Source: Deltaproteobacteria bacterium (GTDB taxonomy: Bacteria; Myxococcota; Kuafuiibacteriia; Kuafuiibacteriales; Kuafuiibacteriaceae). From it: 64,000 nt of DNA. The position numbers and the translations under genes are program-made. The notes below the pieces were generated by a model. It searched no databases and was not told the DNA's origin. It was given only the letters and a program-made list of their open reading frames with translations. Where the stretch lies: the NCBI GenBank assembly GCA_020632995.1, contig JACKEN010000003.1:496001-560000 (forward strand). The letters run 5' to 3'. This document shows positions 8,162 through 18,383 of the stretch, one piece after another (within the stretch, counting starts at the first letter, position 1; every line of letters starts with the position of its first letter).

Positions 8162-10771
8162 TCAGCGACAGGTGGGGGTGTAGCGGACCTCGATGTGGGC
8201 GCTCGGCGCGGGCACGCCGAAGGGGCTGAAGTTCAGGGAGTTCGTCGCGAGGTCGTACACCCACAGGGTGGTGCCGCCTGCACCGCGGGCACCACGGCGC
8301 CGTCCACCTCGACCTGCAGGGTCTCGGGGATGGGGCTGGTCGAGAGGTAGAAGCGGCTCTTGAAGCCGAAGGCGACGGTGACCGCGGGGGCCAGCGCTTC
8401 CGCCCAGTCCTCACGGCAGATCTCCACCATCGAGCCACCGGTGCGCTCCACCGCTTGCTGCAGGCGCACCGCGGGCCCGGCGCTGCCCTGGGCGGTGGCG
8501 CAGCCGGTCGGGCCGCCGGCGAGGGCCGAGAGGGCGAACAGCTGAGTGTTGCGCAGGCCGCGCACCCGCAAGAGCTGCTCCACCAGCTGCTCGAGGGGGA
8601 GCGGCGACTGGTCGTCCTCGTCGGTGGCCACGATGACGAGGAGCGGGCCGGGGCGGAGGGGGTCCTCGGCCTGCAGCTCGTCGACCGCGTCCAGCGCCGC
8701 GCTCAGCGGCTGCTCGAGCATGTGGCCGCCCACCACGCTCGTGACCCGGGCGGTCACCGCGTCGGCGAACAGGTCGGGGCCGAGCGCGCGGGCGTCCAGC
8801 CACGGGGGCGCCGCGCGCCTCGCGCACCACCGCGTCCTCGTCGAGGTGCCGGTCCAGCCGGGCCACCGCGAGGCGTGCGTCCCACTGGCCGGGGGCGGCC
8901 AGGTGTCGGGCGAAGTCTTGCAGGCCGGATTGCAGGTCGTTGTCGAGCATCGAGGCGGAGCCGTCCTGGATCCACAGGACGTCGAGCTGGGGGATCCCGA
9001 GCTGCTCGAACTCGTCCACCGTCGTGAAGCCGGAGACCACCGCGCCCACCGAGACGTGCAAGACGCGTTGCTCGCCCCCGACCTCGTGCTCGATGGTGAG
9101 CAGGCCCAGGTGTGGGCCCTCGGTCTGCGGCCCGAGGTCGACGCCGAGGTCGAGAGCGCCGCTGGTGACTGTGACGGGCAGCGGCGGCGCGGTGAGCGGC
9201 CCGAGCTCGGCGCCGAGGGGGTCGAGCGCGAGCTGGCGGAGCACCACCGGGGCGGCGCTCGACAGGCGCACCGTCTGCCGGGCGGCGGTGGCGCCGGGCC
9301 ACAGGCACATCGGCTCGACCTCGGCCACGAGGCCGGCGGCCACCGAGCGGGCGTCGAGGGGGATGGGGAGCACCGCGGCGCCGGTGGGGGTGCCGTAGCG
9401 CAGACTCAGGGTGGCGGACATGGCCCCGAGGGCGGAGCCGGTCAGCTCGATCGGCACCGCGCGCCGCGCCCCCGGGGCGAGGAGGAGGTGGGTGCCCTCG
9501 TCGTCCGACCAGGCATCCGGGGGCACGGCGCCGAGACCGAAGGGCGCGGGGAGCGGGGGCATCGACAGAGCGCAGGTCGTCTGGCCGGTGTGCTCGATGA
9601 CCAGCTGGGCGATCCGGCGCACCGGGCCCGCCGGGGTGGTGGTGCCGAAGTCGATCGCCGGGGGGGAGAGGGTGAGGGCGCAGGGGCGGGCCTCGACCTC
9701 GAGCGCGAGCGGGATGTCGAGGGTGGGTGAGCGCTCGTCGTCGCTGTGGACGCGGAGCACCGCCGAGCGCAGGCCGGCTTGCGTGGCGGTGAGCCGGAGC
9801 TCGACCACGGCGTCGAACCCGGCCGCCAACCCCGCCGGGGCCCGGACGACGGTCAGCTCCCCCGGGTCGAGCCCCAGGACCTCGACCATGTCGATGTGGG
9901 CGGGGGCGAGCCCCGCGTTGTGGAGCGGGACCTCGAGGCGCTGGGGTATGCCGAGGGTCAGGGGCGGGAGCGCGACGGCGCCGGCGCGCAGACGCGGGCC
10001 GGCCGACTCGCCCTGGAGCTGCACCACCGCCTGGGCCGCCGGGGCCTGGGCGGTCACGACGACCTGGAAGGGCCCGGTGGCTTCCGGGCAGATCGAGACC
10101 TCGAACGTACGGGACTCGAGGGGGGCGAGGGGCCCGAAGTCCTGGAAGCGAGTGCTCGCGCCGGCGCCGGTCAGGGTGACGTTCGCGAAGGTGGTGGGGC
10201 CGAGGCCCTCATTGCCGCACGCGACCCGCGCGGTGCCGCACTGGCCGGCGGCGAGCTGCAGGGGCGCGGTGAGCGCGCGGCAGCGCAGGGCGGTGAGGGC
10301 GCCGTCGCCCCGGACCTCCACCCGGCGGGCGTCGGCGCCCTCGGTGATCACCAGCGCGGCGCGAAAGGCGCCCTCGGCGGTGGGGCTGAAGCGGAGCTGG
10401 AGCGTGGCCTCGTCACCCGGGTCGACCGCCAGGGACTCGGGGGCCATGCGGAGCGCGGCGTCGCCCTCCAGCGTGATCGTCCGGGGCGCGTCGGCGGCCG
10501 ACAGCACCACCGTCAGCTCCGCCTCGCGTCCGAGCTCGACCGGCCCGAAGCCGAGATCCTCGGGATCGCGGCGCTGGAGCGGATCCGGCTGGCCCGCGTC
10601 CGGAGCCTGGCCCGCGTCCGGCGGCTGTCCTCCGTCGGAGGGCCCGGCGTCGGGCGGCGCGGCGTCCGGGGCGTCCGACGGAGGGCCCGCGTCGGGAGCG
10701 TTCAGGGGCAGCCCTTCACCCGAACAGGCTACCAGGAGGAGCGTGGGGGCGAAGAGGGCGGGCAGACGCAT
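8162..10771 (-). CDS. exported VWA/choice-of-anchor type lipoprotein (two frame breaks)
   Basis: The N-terminus MRLPALFAPTLLLVACSGEG is a lipoprotein signal with lipobox VAC. A linker of DAG/DAP repeats (to about residue 65) and several ASH-like beta domains follow (about 70-590; motifs such as LGFGPVELGREAELTVVLSAADA and IDFGTTTPAGPVRRIAQLVIEH). A degenerate VWA-like domain begins at DVLWIQDGSASMLDNDLQSGL. Two frame breaks are placed: one extra base in a C5 run near 8805, and one missing base near 8277. Repairing both gives about 869 residues ending HIEVRYTPTCR, which matches the tails of the two paralogues at 10943-13448 (EVRYRPRAC). It is probably an outer-membrane surface protein; the ligand is unknown. 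Confidence 0.8.
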
Positions 10772-10942
10772 GGCGAACCTGGGTGCCCGCGCGCTCAGCG
10801 ATCTGTCAGGCCGGATTCCATGAGCGAGCGCGGAGCGCGCGGCCGGGCGCAGCCGGGGCCCCCATGAGTTGCAGGTCGGCCTGAAGAAGGCCGGATCTGG
10901 AGAATCCAAGACGGATCTCGCGCCCGCGGTGCACTCACGACC

Positions 10943-12195
10943 ATGGCCCGCGCGCTCAGCCTCGCCGGCCCGGCGCTGGCGGCGGTCCTGGCCCTCCCCG
11001 GTGCGGCCTCCGCCCAGGTCGAGGGCTGGCCGGCCCGGCTGGACTTCGGGCTGTCGGCGCCCGACTGCCCCGGCGTGCAGGCGCTGATCGGCCTGCGGAA
11101 CGCGGGTGAGGCGCCGCTCGTGATCGAAGAGGCGCGCTTCGAAGGTGCAGGCTTCCTTGCGCTCGAACCTGCCCCTGACTTCCCGCTCACGGTGGCGCCG
11201 ATGGGGCGGGTGAGCTTCGGGATCCGGCTGGTGTCGCCGCTCGACGGGCCGTGGTCGGCGGAGCTCGTGCTCGAGACGAGCGAGGGGCCGCTGACCAGCC
11301 GCCTCGGGGGCACGGTGGTGTCCGAGCGCATCGACCGCTTCGTCACCACACCGCACCCGAAGACCGACGCCCTGGTGGTGATCGACGACGCGCCTCCATG
11401 CGCGAGGTGCAGGCCGGATTGCGAACGACCCTGGAGGAAGTGTTCGCCGAGCTGGTGGCGCAGGGGCCGGACTGGCAGGTGGGCGTCATCACCCCGTCCG
11501 CGCGGGAGGGCGGGCGGCTGCGCGCCCTCCCTTCGGGCGAGCGCTTCGTGAGCATCCTCGAGCCCGACGCGGTCGAGCGCCTCCTCGCCCTGTCCGACGT
11601 GGGGTACGCGGGCCCGGGCGACCGGTTGGGGCTCTGGGCCGTCCGAGAGGCGCTGACGTCGCGCGCCGAGGCCGAGAACGCGGGCTTCCTGCGCCCCGAC
11701 GCCGCGCTCGAGATCCTGGTGGTGTCGGACGCCGACGATCTGTCGCCGGGGACGGTGGACGAGTACCGAGAGGCCTTCCGCGCGCTCCGAGGCGGGTGCT
11801 TCGCCGACGTGACCTTCAGCTGGGTCGGGAGCGGGGCCACCACCGGCTGCTCGGGGCCCTTCGGGCAGGCGCTCCCCGGCTTGCGCTACCTCGCGCTGGC
11901 GACCTCCAGCGGGAACGTAGAGAGCCTCTGCACCGCGGACTGGGTCAACGTCTTCGAGCAGCCCGCCTGGGAGTTCAGGCGCCACTACACACTCTCCGCC
12001 GAGCCGGTCCACGAGAGCCTCGAGGTCACGATGGCGGGGGGCCGGCTGCCGGCCGACGACCCCAGGGGCACCGTCAACTGGACCTACGACGACGCCTCCC
12101 AGGTCCTCGTGTTCTCGCCCTTCGTGGCGCCTGGCTGGGACGAGGCGTTCGAGGTCCGCTATCGCCCCCGGGCCTGTAGGGTGGTGCGTCGATGA
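10943..12195 (+). CDS. exported VWA-like protein, tandem copy 1 (one frame break)
   Basis: A signal peptide (LAAVLALPGAASAQ) precedes an ASH-like beta domain (about residues 25-135) and a VWA-like domain starting at DALVVIDDAPSM. The usual metal site DxSxS is replaced by DDAPS, so metal binding is doubtful. Later motifs are DRLGLWAVREALTSRAEAEN and VSDADDLSPGTVDEY. One base is missing near 11394; adding it gives a 417-residue protein that aligns along its whole length with the next gene. It is divergent from the related lipoprotein gene and overlaps the next gene by ATGA. No function beyond extracytoplasmic binding or sensing can be assigned. Confidence 0.82.
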
Positions 12196-13448
12196 GCCTG
12201 CGCGCCATCGGTCTGAGCATCGGCCTGCTCCTTGCCGGCCCTGGCGTGGCCGCCGCCCAGGTGGAGGGCTGGCCGGCCCAGCTGGACTTCGGGCTCTCGC
12301 CGCCCGACTGCCCGGGCGTGCAGGCGCTGATCGGCCTGCAGAACGCGGGCGCTGCGCCGCTCGCCCTCCACTCGGCGCGCTTCGAAGGTGCAGGTTTCCT
12401 TGCCCTCGACCCCGCCCCGGCCTTCCCGCTCACCGTGGCGCCCGGGGGCCGCGTGAGCTTCGGGATCCGGCTGGTGTCGCCGCTCGACGGGCCGTGGGCC
12501 GCCGACCTCGTGCTCGAGACGAGCGAGGGCCCGCTGACCAGCCACCTGCACGGCGTGGTGGCGTCCGAGGTCACGGATCGCTTCGCCGCCACGCCGCGGC
12601 CGAAGGTGGACCTCCTCCTGGTGATCGACGACGCGCCCTCGATGCAGCAGGAGCAGGAGGGATTGCAGGCCAACCTGCGCGACCTGTTGGCGCTCCACGC
12701 CCAGCTGGACGGGCACGTGGGGGTGATCACCCCGTCGCTGCACGAGGGCGGGCGGCTGCGGGCGCTGCCCTCGGGGGCCCGCTTCGTTCGCACCTCGGAT
12801 CCCGGGTACACGGAAGAGGCCCTCCAGCTGGCCGACGTGGGCTCCGCCGGCACCGGCGACCGGCTGGGGCTGTGGGCGCTCCGGGAGGCGCTCACCACGC
12901 ACGCCGATGGCGACAACGCGGGCTTCCTCCGGGCCGACGCGGCGCTCAGCGTCCTGTTGGTCTCGGACGCGGACGACCTGTCCCCGGGGACCGTCGACGC
13001 ATACGTCGACGCCCTCCGGGCGATCAAGGGCGCGAGCGCGCCGAACATGCTCGACGTCGGAGTCGTGGCGAGCTGGGGACCCGCCGGTTGCTCAGGGGTG
13101 GGCGGGGACGCGCGCCCCACGCCGCGCTACAAGGCGTTGGCCAACGCAACCTCCGGTGTAGTGCAGGACGTCTGCGCCGAGGGCTGGCGCTTCCTCCTCG
13201 AGGCGCGGTGCGTCGGCCTCGAGAGCCGCTTCTGGCTGTCGAGCGCGCCGGTCCCGGGGAGCCTGGAGGTGAGCCTGAGCGGACAGCGGGTGCCGCGCGT
13301 CGAGGCCAACGGCTTCGTCAACTGGACCTACGACGACGGGGCAGGGGTCATCGACTTCGTGCCCTACTCGGTGCCGACCTGGGAGGAGCAGCTCGAGGTG
13401 CGCTATCGACCCCGAGCGTGCGTCCTCGCGAGGTCTACTGGATCGTGA
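12192..13448 (+). CDS. exported VWA-like protein, tandem copy 2
   Basis: This 418-residue intact paralogue of the preceding gene has a signal peptide ending AAAQ. Its ASH-like domain begins VEGWPAQLDFGLSPPDCPGV. Its VWA-like domain has DLLLVIDDAPSMQQEQEGL and VLLVSDADDLSPGTVDAY. Long stretches are identical to copy 1 at both protein and DNA level (for example SFGIRLVSPLDGPW), which indicates a fairly recent tandem duplication. Start and stop of the two copies overlap as ATGA. Its 3' end overlaps the convergent cytochrome gene by about 14 bases if that gene ends at 13435. Its role is unknown. Confidence 0.88.
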   Translation: MSLRAIGLSIGLLLAGPGVAAAQVEGWPAQLDFGLSPPDCPGVQALIGLQNAGAAPLALHSARFEGAGFLALDPAPAFPLTVAPGGRVSFGIRLVSPLDGPWAADLVLETSEGPLTSHLHGVVASEVTDRFAATPRPKVDLLLVIDDAPSMQQEQEGLQANLRDLLALHAQLDGHVGVITPSLHEGGRLRALPSGARFVRTSDPGYTEEALQLADVGSAGTGDRLGLWALREALTTHADGDNAGFLRADAALSVLLVSDADDLSPGTVDAYVDALRAIKGASAPNMLDVGVVASWGPAGCSGVGGDARPTPRYKALANATSGVVQDVCAEGWRFLLEARCVGLESRFWLSSAPVPGSLEVSLSGQRVPRVEANGFVNWTYDDGAGVIDFVPYSVPTWEEQLEVRYRPRACVLARSTGS

Positions 13449-16400
13449 TCCGCTGCCAGGATCCCGGTCCCGCCACCAGCCCGGTGGCGGTCTGGTTGTA
13501 GACCTCCACGTAGTACCAGTTCCAGAGCGAGGGGTTGCAGGATGTCCTGCGCATCCACGAGGTACGTCTGGGTCGCGGTGTTGAAGAGGCTGAGGTCGTA
13601 CGGATCGAAGAAGATCTGGGTCACCAGCGGGTTGAAGGGCCCGCCGTTCATCAGCGCGAACAGGTGCAGCGGCTCGAACTCCGCCGCGGTCTCCCACACC
13701 AGCTGCCCGCTGTCCCGGGCGGGGTAGAGCGGGAGCACCCACGCCATGGTGGCGCCCAGGCCGGGGATGGTGGTGGGGGGCGTGGCGGCGGTGCCCGGGG
13801 CCACCGGGGCCCGGATCACGAGCAGGGCGCCGTCCTGAATCCCCGTGCCCGACACCCGGAGGCGCCGCGGGGCGTCGTAGCGCTCGCTCGTGAGGCCGAA
13901 GGCGGGGGCGTGGTTGATCAGGCTCTTCTCGTAGTGGGCGGTGGCGAAGAGCTTCGCCACCCCCGGGTTGTTGAACAGGGTGGGGCTGTTCACGACGGTG
14001 GCGAAGGCGCCGGGGTTGCCCGGCCCGAGCATGAGCGGGACGTCGGCGTTGGCGGTGTTGGGGCGCGCGGGGAGCATGGTCACCGCGGAGGGCGCGCCAC
14101 CGGCAAGCCAGCCTGCGGAGCCGCCCGACAGGTCCGCCACCCGGCGCTCGCTCCCCAGGGGTGTGAAGTGGAAGACCAGGAGGTCGTCCGGGGCGCTCGG
14201 GCTGCCGAGGAGCGTCAGGAGGCCGGCCTGGCTCAGGTTGCCGATCGGGGGGACGCCGGCCTGCACGACCTCGTGATAGGGCGTGGTGGCGTCGGTGACG
14301 TCGAGCCAGAACCCGTGGAGCACCCCGCCCACCGAGGCGTGCACGGCCAGCCCCGCGTTGGCCTGGCGCACCTGATCCTCGCGCTTGGTGAGCTCCGTCG
14401 CCCACCCGGTGGGGTTGAGGGCGTAGCTGGCCGCGTTCACGGTCGCGGTGAAGCCCACCAGGGGGCCGGTGCCGGAGTCGAACTCCCGCACGTACTTGGT
14501 CACCGCGTCGGTGAGGCTGGCGCTCATGCCGAAGCCCCCCACGAAGCCGCCCACGGTGTTCGACAGGAAGGGTGAGGGGTTCGGGCCGATCAGGTGGTTG
14601 TCGAGGCCGGAGCTGGTGAGGCCGAACTCATGGGTGCGGGCCACCGGGCCGCCCTGCGGGATCGTCACGAGCTGGCCGCCGATGTTCCTCACCAGATCGC
14701 GCTCCTTGTAGGTCGTGCCCTTGAGCTGCGCGGTCTCGGAGTGGTTCACCACGCCGGGGGCGGCCACGGTGCTGAAGCTGTCGGTGAGGCTGTTGTTGCT
14801 GCCCTCGGGGAGCGCGTGGCAGCCGACGCAGCCCGCGTCCAGGTGGAAGGCCTTCAGGCCCAGCTGGGCGTCGGTCCCCTGGGTCACGGTGTTCGGATTG
14901 CCGAGGACCCCGGAGTAGCGCCGGTTCCACGGCTCGTTCGGGTTGGGTGGGTAGTGGATCGAGAACACGAACTCCCGGAACGCGAACATGTCGGCCTCGG
15001 TGAGGCCGCGGTGGTGGGCGGGGGAGGGCGGGCTGGCTTGCAGGTTCGGTAGGCCCATGAGGTTCACGAAGGCGGCGTTGAAGTGCTCGAAGAAGCCCTT
15101 GTCACCCCGCCAGTGGTAGGGGCGGTTCGAGAAGAAGAGATCCTGGATCGCCGGATCCCACACCTCGTAGTTCACGAGGCCCCGGAGCGGCTGGGTCACC
15201 AGCGCCCCCTTGAAGGCGCTGTTGGGACCCAGGGCGTCGAGGAGCGAGCCCGGGGCGCCGGGTGTGGGGATGGGGCTGCCGTCGGCCAGGTTCCAGCCGA
15301 GGAAGTCGGAGTTTCCGTCGATGTGACAGCTCCAGCAAGCTACGTTGCGACCGGCGGAGAGCTCGGTGGAGGCCATGAACTTGCGCCCGTCGAGGACGTA
15401 GGCCGGCTCCGGGCTGTTGGCGAGGGGGAAGTTCAGGATCACGGTGGGGGGAGTGGCGTTGACCGCGACCACGCTCACCGTCTGGTCCACCCGGTTGTAG
15501 ACGTAGAGGGCGTCGGTGTCGGACGGGGTGGCGCCGGTCTTGATCGCGAGCCCGCGGGGGCCGCGCATGATCCCGCTGGTGTTGGTGGCGCTGAAGGCGT
15601 TCATGTGGCCCACCGGGATGCGATCGACCTGCCAGGTCGCAACTCCGCCTGCGGAGGGCGTCACCCGGGCCAGTGTGTCGCTCCCGAATCCCGCCACGAA
15701 GACGCGCAGGTTACCTTTCACGTCGGTGTAGAGGGCCAGGTCGGTGGGGTTGGCGACCGGGATGGCGGCCTGGGTGGCGGGGACGGCGCCGGGCACCGCG
15801 TTGTTGAGGTCGAGGAGGTCCGGCACCGCCACCGCGGTGCCGAGGGCCCCGTAGCGCGCCAGGAAGCTCGTGGTGAAGCCGGTGCCGTTCGTGGTCATGG
15901 CGAGGTGGATCGGCTCGCCCGCGCCGGTCTGGGGGTTGCCGAGGGCCGGATCCTTGTTCCGTGCTGCGATCCCCACGACGTAGAGGTCACCGTTTGCGGC
16001 GAAGGCCATCTGGGTGTTGGTGGTGCCCAGCTGGCCGTGGGCAGGTAGGGTCGAGAAGCCGGTGCCGAGCGAGGTGATGAGGTTGTCGCTCCCCCACAGG
16101 TCGAAGTCGTAGACCGCGGGGTCGTTGCCTCCGCGGTGGTTCAAGATCCAGAGCTGGTCCTGGTACGGGCCCGGCTGGGCGGGGGGCGGGGCGAAGGCGA
16201 TGGCGCGGGGGTCGCGCAGGCCCTGGTTCTGGGTCGCGGAGACCGAGCTCAGGAGCTCCACGCCGCCTACGAACGGGGTGAGGGACTCGGGGAAGAAGGC
16301 GCTCCACTGGGCCGGCCCGCTGAAGGTGACGAAGACCAGCTCGTGGAAGGGGGAGCCGGGCTGGGTGTTGGGGTCGAAGGGGTTCTCGGGCAGGAACGTG

Positions 16401-16828
16401 ATGCCCACCGGCTCGTCCCCCACGTACTGGGTGTTGAGGAGCTTGAAGGTCACCGGTCTCACCCCGCCCGGGTTGGGCTCCAGGTCGAAGACGGTGATCG
16501 AGTCGCCCAGCCAGTTGGCGACATAGACCTGGCGGCCGCCGGTGGCGGTGAGGGAGGGCCGCACCGCGATGGTGATGGGGCGCTGCCCGGTGGGGACCCG
16601 GAACATCAGGCGGTGCTGGATGGTGTCGTAGATCTCCACCGCGTTGTCGGGCGCGTTGGCTACGAGCAGATAGTGATCGCCGGCGACCTCGGTCACCGCG
16701 ATCGGCTTGTGAGAGGGGGCCTCGAAGTTGAGGAACTGCAGGCCACGACCCTGGGCCGCGGCGCTGCCCGGCGCGACGAGGGCCAAGCCGGTCAAGAGGA
16801 GGGCGGGGAGCGATGGGGTTGCTCTCAT
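13435..16828 (-). CDS. YVTN beta-propeller c-type cytochrome (one frame break)
   Basis: This is an exported protein of about 1130 residues. After the signal peptide (ending GSAAAQ) come propeller repeats of the YVTN type (GDHYLLVANAPDNAVEIYD, GRQVYVANWLGDSITVFDL). Two haem c motifs follow: CWSCH near residue 499 and CVGCH near residue 670. A beta-rich C-terminal part completes it. It probably works in periplasmic or surface electron transfer, perhaps with the di-haem peroxidase encoded 1.5 kb away. The uninterrupted frame ends in an Arg-rich tail, but removing one base near 13535 gives a natural tyrosine- and tryptophan-rich end (SLWNWYYVEVYNQTATG, then SWQRITIQ) stopping at 13435. I prefer that end. 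Confidence 0.82.
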
Positions 16829-16937
16829 CGCGGGCCCATACGTGCGCGATGGACGGGATCCAACGGTCTGGGGTGCGCTTTGTCGGCTGAAGCATGGCCA
16901 GCCCGGCTTGACGGCACCTCCAGGGCCCCTGCGTACC

Positions 16938-17644
16938 GTGGCTGCAGTGCCCGCACTTGCGACCTACCCAGGCGCCATCGTGTGGCCCGGCCTGCTCGCG
17001 GTGGTGGCGGAGCCGGCGCCCCCGCGCGTCTCGACCCCCGCGCGCGCCGAGCTGGCCCTGGTGCGGCGCGCGGTGGGGGCGACGCGGACGCCTTGCGCGC
17101 CCTCGTGCATCTGTTGCGGCCGGTCGTGCAGACCGAGGTGGCGTGGTCGCTCCAGCGCTTCGCGCCCCGCGGCCGAGGCCGGGACCCCCGCCAGGAGACG
17201 GCGGACCTCGTGCAAGAGGTCTTCCTCGCCCTCCTCGAGAACGACGCGCGCATCTTGTCTGCCTGGGATCCCGCGCGCGGGCGCGGCCTCGGCAGCTTCG
17301 TGCAGCTCGTGGCCCGACACCAGGTGGCCTCGGTGCTGCGCTCCCATAAGCGCTGCCCGTGGACCGAGGACCCGACCCCGCTCGACGACATGGCCCTCGA
17401 TCCCGAGCCCAGCCCCGAGGCCCGGGTGGTGGACGTGGACGAGGCGCGCCGGGTGATGGACGAGCTCCGGGGCGGGCTCAGCACCCGCAGCGCGATGATG
17501 TTCGAGGGGCTCTACGTCCAGGAGCGCGAGGTCGACGACGTCTGCCAGGAGTTCGCGCTGACCCGGGACGCCCTGTACGCGTGGCGCTCTCGCTTGAAGC
17601 GAAGGGCGCAGGACATCTTGCAGCGCCTGGGGAGGGAGCGATGA
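16938..17644 (+). CDS. ECF-like sigma factor (one frame break)
   Basis: About 235 residues after repair. Region 2 is recognisable (ETADLVQEVFLALLENDARI, then GLGSFVQLVARHQVASVLRSHKR). Region 4 follows (STRSAMMFEGLYVQEREVDDV, then EFALTRDALYAWRSRLKRR). The first 45 or so residues lie in another frame. Adding one G to the G5 run near 17080 joins them as ALVRRAVGGDADALRALVHL. The start is uncertain: GTG at 16938 or 16947, with no clear SD, and a TTGACG -35-like box at 16908. The gene is divergent from the cytochrome gene and ends in an ATGA overlap with the next gene, its probable anti-sigma factor. Confidence 0.75.
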
Positions 17645-18375
17645 CCGACGAGCCGCTCATGCGCGCGCTGGGGGAGGCGGAGCGCGAGGCCCAGGAGGTC
17701 CCGGAGCGCTGGCGGCGCCTGGCCACGGGGCAGGCCTCGCCCCAGGAGGTCGCGGCGCTCGAGGCCGAGGCGGCGCGGGATCCCGAGGTGGCCCGGCTCC
17801 TCGCCCGGTTCTCACCCTTCTCCGCGGCGGAGGACGAGGCGCTGGTGGCTGCGCTGGTGACCACGACCCGGCCTCGCCGGCCCGCCCGCCTGCGCTGGGC
17901 CGTGGGCGGGGTGGCCCTGGCCGCGGCGGCGGCGGCGCTGTTGACGGTCGCCTTGCCTCGGGGCGCCGGCCTGCCCGCCTACCAGCTCGAGGCGAGCACC
18001 CCAGATCTCGAGCGTCGGGGTGACGCGCCGACCGCCGGGCTGCCCCGGCACCACCCCGACAGCGCGCTCTCCTTGATCCTGCGCCCCGAGGCGAGGGTCG
18101 AGGGCCCCGTCGCGGTGCAAGCCTTCTTGCTCATGGACGGCGCGGCGCAGCCCCTCGACGCGCGCTGGGAGGTGAAGGACGGCGCCGCGCGCCTCGACGG
18201 CAGGGTGGGTGACCTCTTGCCGGGGCGCAGCGGCCCGCTCACCCTGCTCGCGGTGGTGCGCCCGGCCGACGCGCCGCCGGTGTCGGCCGACGCGCTGATG
18301 GCCGCGCTCGAGGCGGAGCAGCCCCCGGAGGGCACCCGCTGGGTGCGCTACGACTTCCTGGTGGCGCGGGACTGA
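17641..18375 (+). CDS. putative anti-sigma factor, single-pass membrane protein
   Basis: The 244-residue product starts by ATGA overlap with the sigma factor gene. A helical N-terminal cytoplasmic part (about 1-75, with RLATGQASPQEVAALEAEAA) resembles anti-sigma domains without zinc ligands. One membrane helix is visible at about 82-105 (WAVGGVALAAAAAALLTVAL). The extracytoplasmic part has short beta-rich segments (ALSLILRPEARVEGPVAVQAFLL) and no family I recognise. The assignment rests on operon position and topology. The next gene, for the peroxidase, is convergent. Confidence 0.65.
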   Translation: MTDEPLMRALGEAEREAQEVPERWRRLATGQASPQEVAALEAEAARDPEVARLLARFSPFSAAEDEALVAALVTTTRPRRPARLRWAVGGVALAAAAAALLTVALPRGAGLPAYQLEASTPDLERRGDAPTAGLPRHHPDSALSLILRPEARVEGPVAVQAFLLMDGAAQPLDARWEVKDGAARLDGRVGDLLPGRSGPLTLLAVVRPADAPPVSADALMAALEAEQPPEGTRWVRYDFLVARD

Positions 18376-18383
18376 CGCCTGCT

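Noticed and set aside
10772..11356. Possible N-terminal extension of the VWA lipoprotein beyond 10771
   Set aside because: The lipoprotein signal with lipobox begins at 10771, and the extension would overlap the divergent paralogue.
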